Below are positions 45,767-54,312 of a stretch of 64,000 nucleotides of DNA, piece after piece; within the stretch, counting starts at the first letter, position 1; each line of letters opens with the position of its first letter. Both the position numbers and the translations under genes were made by a program. Where the stretch lies: positions 62,001 to 126,000 of the forward strand of contig NZ_JAUSUA010000006.1 in NCBI RefSeq assembly GCF_030813245.1, read 5' to 3'. Origin of the DNA: Alkalicoccobacillus murimartini. Its GTDB lineage: Bacteria > Bacillota > Bacilli > Bacillales > Bacillaceae_D. The notes under the pieces were generated by a model. It did not search any database, was not told the origin of the DNA, and saw only the letters and a program-made list of their open reading frames with translations.

Positions 45767-45827
45767 TCAGTTCGAGAATGTAACACAACAACGTCCATAT
45801 ATATAATGTACCCTTTTAAAAATAAAA

Positions 45828-45852
45828 AAACTGGTCTCATTTAGACCAGTTT
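45828..45852 (-). terminator. Terminator between rpiR-type gene and the glucosidase
   Basis: AAACTGGTCT / AGACCAGTTT with TTTTTTTATTTTT on the minus strand; it overlaps the regulator stop. The glucosidase then needs its own promoter or read-through. Confidence 0.8.
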
Positions 45853-46624
45853 AAGAATCGTATGTGTACTCATTCACCCAATGAACAAGAACATCAAATA
45901 ATCGAAGTAAGGTATGACTACTTACAGCACTATTTTCAGTTTTTCCACATTGGATAATCTCATCGAATACTTCATGGTGTTGTGGCTCATCCGAAAATGT
46001 GATCAGTAATCGCTTTCCCTTTGTTGTTCGAATCTTTTCAATTAGGGGCAAACCCTCTGCTAAGAGATAGCCTTGTATAGAAATCGTAATGATTAGATCT
46101 TCCTCTGTCAGGACATCTAGAGTGTCCATTTGTTTAAAAAGGTTTGTGTCACATTCGCAAAATTTCCCCAAGAGTAGTAGTTTTTTTTGTAGCTCTAACG
46201 TTTGAACTTGATATTTCTCAAAGCTCAATATAACAATTCTCTTAGATGAATTTATATGGTGAACAATACGCTCAATTTGTTCGGTTGGGATTGTATCGAT
46301 CATGTCAACATTTTCCTGTAACTGATCTTTAAAACTGATTGGATCCAAATATCTATTTATTTTTTCAGAGGATTCTCTAGTCTTATTGGATAAGATCACG
46401 CTGTTTCGTAGGTTAGAAAAATTCTTAAAGCCAATTCTTTTACAGAATCGGTTGATAGTTGAAGGAGCTACACTACACGTTTCAGCAACGGCTTCCAATG
46501 AAAACGTCTCTAACCTATCTATATTTTCTAAGAAGCTCCTTGCGATAGAGTAGTTAATATCTTTTTCAAGAGAATTATTTATATAAGCTAACAGTGTATA
46601 CGTTAATTGCTCCAAGTTACCCAC
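45851..46624 (-). CDS. RpiR/MurR family transcriptional regulator
   Basis: A 257-residue protein with an N-terminal HTH_6 domain (VAETCSVAPSTINRFCKRIG, about 40-60) and a C-terminal SIS sugar-phosphate-binding domain (HINSSKRIVILSFEKYQ; TISIQGYL...PLIEKIRTTKGKRLLITFS). Its place just upstream of a 6-phospho-beta-glucosidase suggests that it senses a phosphorylated sugar and controls that gene. Confidence 0.85.
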   Translation of the reverse strand: MGNLEQLTYTLLAYINNSLEKDINYSIARSFLENIDRLETFSLEAVAETCSVAPSTINRFCKRIGFKNFSNLRNSVILSNKTRESSEKINRYLDPISFKDQLQENVDMIDTIPTEQIERIVHHINSSKRIVILSFEKYQVQTLELQKKLLLLGKFCECDTNLFKQMDTLDVLTEEDLIITISIQGYLLAEGLPLIEKIRTTKGKRLLITFSDEPQHHEVFDEIIQCGKTENSAVSSHTLLRLFDVLVHWVNEYTYDS

Positions 46625-46687
46625 CTCGGATTAATTGTATAGGAAAGTGCAAATGACTACAATTTTTAAAGGAGGTTGTTCACACTC

Positions 46688-47485
46688 TTATATCCACTCG
46701 TGTCCATGTTCGCGAATGAATTCTAGATCCTTTTTATAATGGATAAGATGTCCTTCGTCGATCATTTTCTGAAAAGCTGCATCACCTTCACTCGCTTTTT
46801 TTATCATGTATGTGCATAAACATTCTATCCTAAGCAATACCATCTCTAAAAAATCTTTATCCAAGTCTTTCATTCCATAGGCTTCAAAAAACAATGTTAT
46901 TCTCTCTTTTCTAATCGTAGAGTCACTAGACTGTTCATAATAGACAATCTCACCTTTTTCCGTATATGACAGTCTACTTAACGGGACACATGTATAGAGA
47001 GTATAAGCGATATCCCATAGTCTTGGACCAGGAGCAGCTACATCAAAATCAATAATACCTACGGGATGTTGTTTATTAAAAATGATGTTGTACATGGCAA
47101 AGTCATTATGACAGACAACTTCTTTTTCCCCAGGCGTACCCTCCATTGGTTTCCATTCATTTAATAGGGGGAAGTCACTGACTGAATCATGATAATGCCT
47201 AAGCATCTTTGCTATTTCCTTTAATGATTCGTTAGACCACATATACTCTTTCAATGGATAATTTCCTGCTTCTCCTTCAATAAAGGTTACTATTTCTCTG
47301 TTGTTTTCATCAATACCTATGAATTTTGGTGCGTAATCAAAACCTTTTCTCTCTAAATGCTTTAATAACAAATGGACTCTTTTGCTATCAGTCTTTAAAT
47401 CACGTCGAACAGTTTCTCCTGACCGGTATACGTTTGACATATTACCACCATCTAGCCATTCTTCTTTTCCATCGTGACTTGTCAT
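46688..47485 (-). CDS. Aminoglycoside phosphotransferase-family kinase
   Basis: A 265-residue APH-fold protein. Brenner motif HNDFAMYN at 126-133 and the metal-binding IIDFD at 144-148 are intact. Such kinases phosphorylate aminoglycosides, macrolides, choline or other hydroxyl substrates; the target cannot be told. Start at MTSHD (SD GGAGG). Monocistronic. Confidence 0.8.
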   Translation of the reverse strand: MTSHDGKEEWLDGGNMSNVYRSGETVRRDLKTDSKRVHLLLKHLERKGFDYAPKFIGIDENNREIVTFIEGEAGNYPLKEYMWSNESLKEIAKMLRHYHDSVSDFPLLNEWKPMEGTPGEKEVVCHNDFAMYNIIFNKQHPVGIIDFDVAAPGPRLWDIAYTLYTCVPLSRLSYTEKGEIVYYEQSSDSTIRKERITLFFEAYGMKDLDKDFLEMVLLRIECLCTYMIKKASEGDAAFQKMIDEGHLIHYKKDLEFIREHGHEWI

Positions 47486-47584
47486 ATGAAAACCTCCATG
47501 AGGGGACATACACTACCATTCGACTATATTTAACTATTTCTCATGATATAATATTCTAAAAAATATGATGCGGAGGAACATGGT

Positions 47585-47689
47585 TTGTTATTAGCACCTG
47601 TCACCAGTATAGCTGGTTTGGTTTTTGTAGTGGGCATAATTATAGGCATAATTTTTATCTTTAAAAGGATTCAAAAAAGAAAAATATAA
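47585..47689 (+). CDS. Small membrane protein, 34 residues
   Basis: TTG start 8 nt behind the perfect SD CGGAGG (47571-47576), then 34 codons to TAA. The product is one hydrophobic helix (about 4-26) with the basic tail FKRIQKRK, a typical layout for a small bacterial single-helix membrane protein. The first ATG nearby (47580) opens only a four-codon frame. It is 33 nt before the TauE-like gene and may be co-transcribed. Confidence 0.6.
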   Translation: MLLAPVTSIAGLVFVVGIIIGIIFIFKRIQKRKI

Positions 47690-47722
47690 GGAAAAAAATA
47701 TACGAGTAATCAGGAGACATAC

Positions 47723-48499
47723 ATGAATTTAGACATAGATATGGTCTTACTAATCATTACAATTGGTTTCCTGGCTGCGTTTATTGATGCTGTAGTTGGT
47801 GGTGGAGGATTAATAACCATCCCAGCCTTGCTCTTTGCAGGTCTAAATCCTACTGCAGCCGTCGCAACAAATAAACTAGCTGGAACAATGGGTTCGTTAA
47901 CAAGTACATTTATGTTCTATCGATCGGGTCATTTAGAATTAAAATCCGTTCTGAAGTTCTTTCCACTATCTCTCATAGGTTCATTGCTTGGTGCTTGGAC
48001 AGTTTATATCATTGATCCCGCCTTGTTTAAACCAGTCATGCTCTTTATGTTAATTGTGGTAGCTATTTATACAATCGTAAAAAAAGACTGGGGTAAAGGT
48101 GTTTCTACTTTTAAAGAATTAACTAAAAAAAGATGGATCCTATTTGCAGTTACTCTCACTACAATTGGTTTCTATGATGGTTTTTTGGGGCCTGGAACGG
48201 GATCATTTTTTATGTTTGCCTTTCTTTTTATTGGTTATAACTTCTTGCAGGCTGCTGGTAATGCGAAGTTCTTAAACTTCGGTAGTAATATCTCTGCATT
48301 AATTCTCTTCATGATTTTAGGGCAAGTCAATTATACGATCGGGTTATTAATGGGTGTGTCTGGGATAGCGGGATCGATTGTGGGAGCCCATTTTGCGATC
48401 AGATATGGCAGTGGTTTCGTACGTATTCTATTCATTGTGGTCACTTCAGTATTAATTATTAAGAATGTCTATGATTATGTTATCGAATTAATGGCTTAA
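47723..48499 (+). CDS. TauE/SafE (TSUP) family permease
   Basis: A 258-residue protein with about eight helices and the two family repeats (AAFIDAVVGGGGLITIPALL, AVATNKLAGT and GFYDGFLGPGTGSF, AAGNAKFLNFGSNI). It probably exports or imports sulfite, thiosulfate or an organosulfonate. Confidence 0.9.
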   Translation: MNLDIDMVLLIITIGFLAAFIDAVVGGGGLITIPALLFAGLNPTAAVATNKLAGTMGSLTSTFMFYRSGHLELKSVLKFFPLSLIGSLLGAWTVYIIDPALFKPVMLFMLIVVAIYTIVKKDWGKGVSTFKELTKKRWILFAVTLTTIGFYDGFLGPGTGSFFMFAFLFIGYNFLQAAGNAKFLNFGSNISALILFMILGQVNYTIGLLMGVSGIAGSIVGAHFAIRYGSGFVRILFIVVTSVLIIKNVYDYVIELMA

Positions 48500-48511
48500 A
48501 ATGAATTGACT

Positions 48512-48546
48512 AGTATCAAAGCTTTCTGAGCTTTGGTACTTTTTTA
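48512..48546. terminator. Terminator (ACCAAGGCT family)
   Basis: AGTATCAAAGCT / AGCTTTGGTACT with a 5-nt loop, TTTTTT tail. Lies between the TauE-like gene and the convergent CPBP gene. Confidence 0.8.
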
Positions 48547-48567
48547 AGTTGATGCAGGCTACTTGTT

Positions 48568-49218
48568 TCAGGAAATACTTTTACCCTTTTTGCTAAACTT
48601 TTTTGAGTAATAGACTGCAAGTAAATTAAATTCTATATGCAAGAATAGCGCAAAAACGATGGATAGTGAGTCATTCGCAATCATCCCAAGTAGAATTCCT
48701 CCTAGAAAGGCGAACAGCATAAATTTCACGCTAGTCCGATTAAGGCTATAATATTGTAAGTGGGCTATTGCGAATAAAAAGGCAGACAGTAGGATCGGTA
48801 GCGTAACGGGTGTGTGAAATAATTCTAAAACAGAGTATGTAGGAAGTGAGTTATTAAGAATTGGTATCATCATCCCTCTGAAAATAACTTCTTCAAAAAT
48901 AGGGTACATTATGACAAAGTTTAAGATGTTCTTTTTTCCAATCGGATGATATCCTGAGTGTCGAGAAGTGAACATAAACGTTATCGCCGTAATAAGAATT
49001 AATGGAATGATTGGTTCATAGTGAATAGGTAAGCGAAAGACGAAATTATCTACATAAAAGAACGCAATGATCGTTATCAATGTTCCCCATATATAAATCA
49101 TCGCATGTTCTATTTTTTGGTACAAAGCTCTTCCGATCAACATGCGAAAAGTTAAATCAACTATTTTATATGAAAATGTTAATAAGATAACAAGGAGTAA
49201 AGAAATAAAAATACTCAT
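48568..49218 (-). CDS. CPBP family intramembrane metalloprotease
   Basis: A 216-residue multi-helix protein with the CPBP (Abi/CAAX) motifs: EEVIFRG (Glu109, Glu110, Arg114), FAIAHLQY and HIEFNLLA. Members include protein-processing and self-immunity proteins. All motif residues are present, so it is probably active. Alone in its unit. Confidence 0.85.
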   Translation of the reverse strand: MSIFISLLLVILLTFSYKIVDLTFRMLIGRALYQKIEHAMIYIWGTLITIIAFFYVDNFVFRLPIHYEPIIPLILITAITFMFTSRHSGYHPIGKKNILNFVIMYPIFEEVIFRGMMIPILNNSLPTYSVLELFHTPVTLPILLSAFLFAIAHLQYYSLNRTSVKFMLFAFLGGILLGMIANDSLSIVFALFLHIEFNLLAVYYSKKFSKKGKSIS

Positions 49219-49311
49219 ATTCAGTTTTCACCCTATCTACTATTCAAGAGTAAGCAAAATCCTAATAATTGTATGTTAACATAAATTTTATGTACTAAGG
49301 GAGTTCTGGAT

Positions 49312-49842
49312 TTGTATACAAAAGAGGGAGACCAGTTAGAAACACGGCGTCTAAATCATTTAGACCTGTCTGCAATAAGAGAGCTTATGTTAGACGTTAT
49401 TTCGCGTCTACCTTCTCAGGAGTTATTTGCGATGGATGACGAACGTTATTTCCTAGATATTCTAAATGGTACTGGTGAAGTATACGGGGTTTTTAGAAAA
49501 GAAGAGTTAGTTGCATTTTCTGTATTGGCATTTCCTGGTGTGAGTGAAAGTAATCTTGGTATTGAATTTGGAATACCTGAGAGAGAAAGGTCCCTAGTTG
49601 CAGCATTGGATTCCACCGTAGTCCATGAATCAGTACGTGGTCTTGGTTTACAACGATACTTTCATGAGCTGAGAGAAACGCGGGCGAAGGAAAGTGGGTG
49701 TCTGTATCTCTACTCAACGGTTCACCCTCAGAACCATGCTAGTATAAAAAATCTAGAAGCAGCAGGTTTTACTCTTCAATTTACGCGACCGATGTATGGA
49801 GGAAAAGATCGACATTGTTATATGAAACGATTAAGTAGGTAA
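49312..49842 (+). CDS. GNAT family acetyltransferase
   Basis: A 176-residue GNAT protein: ALDSTVVHESVRGLGLQRYFHE is the acetyl-CoA loop region (R-G-L-G-L) and NHASIKNLEAAGFTLQ the C-terminal arm. TTG start behind AAGGGAG. Substrate unknown. Confidence 0.8.
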   Translation: MYTKEGDQLETRRLNHLDLSAIRELMLDVISRLPSQELFAMDDERYFLDILNGTGEVYGVFRKEELVAFSVLAFPGVSESNLGIEFGIPERERSLVAALDSTVVHESVRGLGLQRYFHELRETRAKESGCLYLYSTVHPQNHASIKNLEAAGFTLQFTRPMYGGKDRHCYMKRLSR

Positions 49843-49855
49843 AAAGAGATATAGT

Positions 49856-49895
49856 ACAAGCACCAAGGCTTACAAAGCCTTGGTGCTTGTTTTTA
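49856..49895. terminator. Bidirectional terminator (ACCAAGGCT family)
   Basis: Perfect 16-bp stem ACAAGCACCAAGGCTT / AAGCCTTGGTGCTTGT with a 3-nt loop. The most symmetrical copy of the family, between convergent GNAT and MerR genes. Confidence 0.85.
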
Positions 49896-50705
49896 TCTAA
49901 TCATGATCGAAACTTTAATGAGGTATCGTTCATAGCCTCTAACCGTTAATTCATCCAATAAAATGTCTTCATAAAAATACCCTATTACATCCATGTCCTG
50001 TTTTTTAGCGTATCTGACTAATCGTTCGTGCGTATCTTCAATCCTTGAATAGCCGCTTGTATGATAGGCGATGAGGTATGTACCCTCTTGTTTTATATAG
50101 TTATAGGTTGTTTTTTCTCTATCCACTCTACTAAATAAATAATCATAATAAAAACCAACTTTATTCTTTATTCTTGTAGAATCAAACATCCAACCAGCTG
50201 ATAAATAGGCCGTAATGTTTTGTTCATTTAAAGCATTCTTATGATCAAGGATTGATTGATAAATTTCATTGTCTTCAATAGAAGGATGGGCTTTTGTTAA
50301 CAGTAGATATTCACTTGTTTGGTGTTCTTCTTTTATTTCAGAAGTGTCTACTTTTATCGCATGTTTCGTATTGTTTTTCATATCTGATAGGACCTTTTTC
50401 ATCAATTGAAGTTGTTTAATCTTATTGTCTAGGTACGTTTCTTGTTCTTGCAGAAGGTCAATGAGCTCTTCCGGTGACCTGTTCACAATATACTCTTTTA
50501 TTTCTTTTAAGGGCATATCTAATTCTTTAAGGGCCAGAATGATATTAAATACATCTAATTGATTGATTAGGTAATACCTATACCCGTTATCCTGTTTAAT
50601 TTCAGGTGAGAACAGTCCCATCTTATCATAATGCAAAAGAGTGTCTTTGCTTACATTCATGATCTTAGCGAACTGCCCTGTCGTTAAATGATGTTGTAAA
50701 TCCAA
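49893..50705 (-). CDS. MerR family multidrug-responsive regulator
   Basis: A 270-residue protein with an N-terminal MerR HTH (LTTGQFAKIMNVSKDTLLHY, then YDKMGLFSPEIKQDNGYRYY), a coiled-coil (about 85-115) and a C-terminal GyrI-like ligand domain, as in BmrR/BltR. TTG start at 50705 is fixed by AGGAGG. It should activate the divergent SMR pair at the 19-bp-spaced promoter 50718-50748. Confidence 0.85.
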   Translation of the reverse strand: MDLQHHLTTGQFAKIMNVSKDTLLHYDKMGLFSPEIKQDNGYRYYLINQLDVFNIILALKELDMPLKEIKEYIVNRSPEELIDLLQEQETYLDNKIKQLQLMKKVLSDMKNNTKHAIKVDTSEIKEEHQTSEYLLLTKAHPSIEDNEIYQSILDHKNALNEQNITAYLSAGWMFDSTRIKNKVGFYYDYLFSRVDREKTTYNYIKQEGTYLIAYHTSGYSRIEDTHERLVRYAKKQDMDVIGYFYEDILLDELTVRGYERYLIKVSIMIR

Positions 50706-50717
50706 GAATAATCCTCC

Positions 50718-50748
50718 TTGACTATGGTGTAACACTATACTTTATTGT
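50718..50748 (+). promoter_or_regulatory. MerR-type promoter with 19-nt spacer
   Basis: -35 TTGACT (50718-50723), 19-nt spacer, -10 TATTGT (50743-50748). The dyad TATGGTG-TAA-CACTATA (50723-50739) fills the spacer. This stretched spacing with a centred dyad is the hallmark of MerR-activated promoters. It points towards the SMR genes about 180 nt away. Confidence 0.75.
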
Positions 50749-50931
50749 AACCAAATAGAGGAGTAATAACTACATCTCATGAATGGACTGGGGTTGATAT
50801 AAGTGAAGAGTTAAAAGACCAGGGTAAATAATCTTATATGTGGACGTGTGAGAACAATAAAAACATTGGAAATGGATTACGTAAAGTATTCTGTAGCAAT
50901 GCCTCTATTAGTATAACGAAGGAGTTTTAAG

Positions 50932-51246
50932 ATGACTGCATATTTCGCTCTTTTTACAGCAATCATTATCGCTACAATTGGCGATATTTTTATGAAGAAA
51001 TCAGAAGGGTTTCGCATTAAGAAGTATGGGATTGTTACCATTGCTTTGTATGTACCGACCTTCTATTTGTTATCGATTGTCATGATCGATCTACCGGTTG
51101 GAATTACGTATGCAACATGGAGTGGCATTGGAATGGTATTAACAGCGATGATCGGTGTGTTCTTATTTAAAGAGCATATGAACATAAAAATAATAACGGC
51201 TCTTGGTGTCATTTTAGTTGGAGTATTAATTATAAATTTGAACTAG
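50932..51246 (+). CDS. SMR family subunit lacking the membrane glutamate
   Basis: A 104-residue four-helix small multidrug resistance protein, first of a pair. The helix-1 motif reads AIIIATIGDIFMKKSEGF. In EmrE-type proteins the essential Glu lies three residues before the Gly of this motif; here that position is Ala, and an Asp follows the Gly. The other conserved features (GITYATWSGIG, FKEHMNIK) are present. It probably works only as a heterodimer with the next gene. Confidence 0.8.
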   Translation: MTAYFALFTAIIIATIGDIFMKKSEGFRIKKYGIVTIALYVPTFYLLSIVMIDLPVGITYATWSGIGMVLTAMIGVFLFKEHMNIKIITALGVILVGVLIINLN

Positions 51247-51263
51247 AGACTAGGTGATAAAAA

Positions 51264-51635
51264 GTGAATAACAAACTTAAAGGCATACTTTTCTTGATTT
51301 CGGCAATCGTTTTCGAAGTAATCTCTACAACAAACATTAAGTTATCCCAAGGATTTAGTGAGCTCTCATATTCAATTATTGCCGTAGTGGCTATTGTCAT
51401 TGCGATGTTTAGTTTAGCAAATGCACTGAACTATATCCCTTTATCCGTTGCATATGCAATATGGGTAGGTGTTGGCACGGCGTTAATTTATGTCATCAGT
51501 ATTTTTGTCTTTGATGAGCCGATTAGTTTGATAAAGTTTATTGGCGTTGTTTTAGTTATTGGTGGAGTGGTTTCGCTAAACTTCCTTACAAATGATCAAG
51601 AGAAAAGTGATCAAGTGGTAGGTTCAAAAGGGTGA
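51264..51635 (+). CDS. SMR family subunit with intact glutamate
   Basis: A 123-residue four-helix SMR protein, 17 nt after its partner. The helix-1 motif AIVFEVISTTNIKLSQGF keeps the membrane Glu (about residue 18), and AYAIWVGVGTALIYVI and FDEPISLIKF are typical. It should form a paired transporter of the EbrAB/YkkCD/YvdRS type for cationic drugs or guanidinium-like compounds. GTG start. Confidence 0.85.
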   Translation: MNNKLKGILFLISAIVFEVISTTNIKLSQGFSELSYSIIAVVAIVIAMFSLANALNYIPLSVAYAIWVGVGTALIYVISIFVFDEPISLIKFIGVVLVIGGVVSLNFLTNDQEKSDQVVGSKG

Positions 51636-51637
51636 AG

Positions 51638-51672
51638 AAAAAGCTAAGGGAGTTGATATCCCTTAGCTTTTT
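51638..51672. terminator. Bidirectional terminator
   Basis: 13-bp stem AAAAAGCTAAGGG / CCCTTAGCTTTTT between the SMR pair and the convergent binding-protein gene. Confidence 0.85.
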
Positions 51673-51695
51673 AATCGGTCTTCCATCTATTTTTA

Positions 51696-52565
51696 CTAGT
51701 CAAGCCAGCTATCTGTTACATCGCGATTTTCTTCAATCCATTGTGAGGCAGCTTCTTCATCATCACCTAGTTGTTGGCGCAGAGAGAGCAGCTCTGACAG
51801 CTGTTCTTCTTCAAAAAAGCTATTTTTTAGCCAACTGTCGACTTCAGGAAAATCTTCCGTAAACCCGTTACGTCCCATGTAATAAATATCATCAGGCTCT
51901 CCAAAGGCTTGATCAGGATCTTCTAAGTATTTTAGATCATAATCCTCAAAAGCATAATGCGGACTCCATAGCGTAACGACTACAGGATCTTGATTTTGAT
52001 AAGCCGTATCGAGCTGTTGCATCATCGCTTGTTCAGACGAATTTGTAAGCTCAAATGCCTCTAAATTATAGTGAGGAATAATCTCTTCATGCATGATTTG
52101 CATTAGGGATGAACCCGGATCTATTCCAGCAATGGTTGCATCAAACTCATCAATATGATCATTTAAGTCCGAAATTGAGTTGATATCCTCCATATAGGTA
52201 GGGACCACAAGACCATTATGTGCTCCTTTGTACATAATTCCTTCTTCAGATATCTCTAAATCATCCGTATCGAGTGAAACATAAGATTGATCTGTAAATG
52301 GCAACCAAGCAGGAAACGAAATGTCTAGATCCCCATTAGTCGTTCCTTCAAATAAAAAAGCCTTTTCAAACGTTGTGATGTCTACGTCATATCCTTGCTC
52401 TTCTAAAAGTTGTTTCCATACATATGCGAATGCCGTTCCATCTGAATATGTAGTGTGACCAATTGTGATGGAACCACCGTCTCCAGTACTATCTCCGCCA
52501 CAGGCAGTTAGTGAAATAGCTGTCGTAAGCAAAATACCAGATAGTACGTTCTTTCTAGTTAACAT
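51696..52565 (-). CDS. Glycine betaine/carnitine-type substrate-binding lipoprotein, orphan
   Basis: A 289-residue OpuAC/ProX-type binding protein. Lipobox LTAC with Cys22; then SITIGHTTYSDG, LDISFPAWLPFTDQSY (Trp for the quaternary-amine aromatic box), VTLWSPHYAFEDYDLKYLEDP. It is tethered outside the membrane to deliver betaine-like compatible solutes. No ABC ATPase or permease is adjacent, so it must feed a transporter encoded elsewhere. Start at MLTRK. Confidence 0.85.
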   Translation of the reverse strand: MLTRKNVLSGILLTTAISLTACGGDSTGDGGSITIGHTTYSDGTAFAYVWKQLLEEQGYDVDITTFEKAFLFEGTTNGDLDISFPAWLPFTDQSYVSLDTDDLEISEEGIMYKGAHNGLVVPTYMEDINSISDLNDHIDEFDATIAGIDPGSSLMQIMHEEIIPHYNLEAFELTNSSEQAMMQQLDTAYQNQDPVVVTLWSPHYAFEDYDLKYLEDPDQAFGEPDDIYYMGRNGFTEDFPEVDSWLKNSFFEEEQLSELLSLRQQLGDDEEAASQWIEENRDVTDSWLD

Positions 52566-52671
52566 GAATATAAACACTCCCTCTATAAGTACAGGTTATT
52601 TATACCCAATTTCACTTAGAAATAAACCATAAATCAATCGAGAGCTCAACACGATTAGCCTTCGAATAACG

Positions 52672-52851
52672 TTATTTTACAGTTTGGTGAAAAGTCGTTC
52701 GTAATAAAGCAATCAAGATAATAGCGGATAATACAATGTTTATGACAAATAAAATACGAATGTTAAAAAACTCTGCCCACAAACCACCAGCAATAATTCC
52801 GAGAGGCATGGTCATTTGTACGAGTGTTGCTACTGAACCAGACTCCTCCAT
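52672..52851 (-). pseudogene. C-terminal relic of an MFS transporter
   Basis: A 59-codon minus-strand frame codes GSVATLVQMTMPLGIIAGGL, then WAEFFNIRILFVINIVLSAI, the typical last two helices of an MFS exporter. There is no SD before its only ATG (52849-52851), and the upstream part of the gene is gone. A remnant of a deleted transporter. Confidence 0.7.
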
Positions 52852-52983
52852 TTGTAATGACTAAAGTAATAAAAAATATCTTACTTTGTGACCTGAGTGA
52901 ATAGAATATAACTTGTAAATAATGTAATTTGAATGTAGTACATTATTTTCTTGTGACTATATTCATTGCGAAGGGGTCGGGCT

Positions 52984-53598
52984 ATGAGTTATTTAACGAC
53001 AGAAGCTGAAAGAATAAAAACTGGTTGGATTTTAGTAAGTATATCAAGCGCATTAACGTTAAGTTTAATTTATTGGTATATTGGTAACCCACAACGATTT
53101 GTCACTACTAGAATTGGATTTGATCTCGAATTATTGACTGATCTGTCTGTATGGATCTTTACATTACTCATTGTTATTGGATATAGCATCTATACTGTTT
53201 TTGCTATACCATTTGTTAAAGCTCATCTGTTTACTTTCTCCTGGTTGAAACTAATAGGAATATGGGCCGCTATTGTAACTGGAATTGTAGAAGAGGTCCT
53301 GTTTAGACACGTTTTAATGGATTACTTATTCTCAATCGATCTATCCAGCTTTGCCCAAATTATCATTTCAGGCTTAGTGTTTGGACTTGTTCATGGGGCA
53401 TGGGGACTTCTACGTGGTGAGCTTAAAGTGATTCTCCCTGTTGTATTATCAACCAGTGTTTTAGGGTGTTTATTAGCAGCGCTTTATATTTTTACAGATC
53501 GAAGTACATTTGCTCCCATAGTAGCCCACGTTTTGATTAATATAATAATAGAGCCATGGTTAATGTTATCTGCTGTTTCGGGTAAGTGGAAGAGATAG
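52984..53598 (+). CDS. CPBP family intramembrane metalloprotease
   Basis: A 204-residue multi-helix protein with EEVLFRH (Glu103, Glu104, Arg108), FGLVHGAWG and APIVAHVLINI, the three CPBP motifs. Start at MSYLTT because AAGGGGT lies just upstream. Second CPBP protein in the window, not closely similar to the one at 48568. Confidence 0.8.
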   Translation: MSYLTTEAERIKTGWILVSISSALTLSLIYWYIGNPQRFVTTRIGFDLELLTDLSVWIFTLLIVIGYSIYTVFAIPFVKAHLFTFSWLKLIGIWAAIVTGIVEEVLFRHVLMDYLFSIDLSSFAQIIISGLVFGLVHGAWGLLRGELKVILPVVLSTSVLGCLLAALYIFTDRSTFAPIVAHVLINIIIEPWLMLSAVSGKWKR

Positions 53599-53727
53599 AA
53601 ACCACTCAATTTTTGATAGCTGGACCAATCTACAAATACGCTCTTATATACTTCATTTTGGTTCTACACTATTATAAAACATATGATGGTTTATCAGTAA
53701 CTTCTAGTTAAAAGGGGATGCTTTGAT

Positions 53728-54285
53728 ATGTTAGTGGGTAAGGTAGTCGAGTTACGACCAGTCATTGAACAGGACTTAAAGAATGTTTTCAAGTGGATTA
53801 ACAATGAGGAAATCGTCACTTTATCCTCAGGAAGTGACAAGGCTTTTCAGATAAACAACTCAATGGTTGGACTGGAGCATTATTTAGAAAAAAATACGAT
53901 CGATAATAATTTAGTAGAAGATGGACAATTTTTCTCGATCTATACTAAAGACAATATACATATCGGGAAATGCGATTATCGGGACATAAACTGGATCGTA
54001 CGATCAGCTACACTTGGTATTATGATAGGTGAACCCAACTATTGGGGAACGGGGCATAGCGAAGACACAGTCGCTACTTTACTTCATTATCTATTTAATA
54101 CTCTTAATCTAAATCGAGTTCAGATCGATACATGGAGTGGAAATAAAAGAGCCGTTCGTTTCTTTGAAAAGTGTGGATTTGTAAAAGAAGGGGAGCTTAG
54201 ACAAGGAGAATATATTGACGGTCAATTCTATCACACCATTCTTATGTCTATTCTTAGGGAAGAATATAAAGGGAATTCAAAGTAA
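53728..54285 (+). CDS. GNAT acetyltransferase, RimJ/RimL type
   Basis: A 185-residue GNAT_3-type protein: LRPVIEQDLKNVFKWINNEE start, IMIGEPNYWGTGHSEDTVA acetyl-CoA loop, LNRVQIDTWSGNKRAVRFFEKCGFVKEG end. This group acetylates protein N-termini or small amines. SD AAAGGGG. Confidence 0.85.
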   Translation: MLVGKVVELRPVIEQDLKNVFKWINNEEIVTLSSGSDKAFQINNSMVGLEHYLEKNTIDNNLVEDGQFFSIYTKDNIHIGKCDYRDINWIVRSATLGIMIGEPNYWGTGHSEDTVATLLHYLFNTLNLNRVQIDTWSGNKRAVRFFEKCGFVKEGELRQGEYIDGQFYHTILMSILREEYKGNSK

Positions 54286-54312
54286 GACCAGGCATAGTGT
54301 CTGGTCTTTTAC
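54284..54312 (+). terminator. Terminator of the RimJ/L-type gene
   Basis: AAGACCAG / CTGGTCTT, TTTT tail, overlapping the stop codon. Confidence 0.75.

Noticed and set aside
50837-50929. 30-codon frame in the SMR leader
   Set aside because: No SD and no similarity to a known small protein; mentioned only as leader content.
50760-50931. Guanidine (ykkC) riboswitch before the SMR pair
   Set aside because: The conserved ykkC core sequences could not be found.
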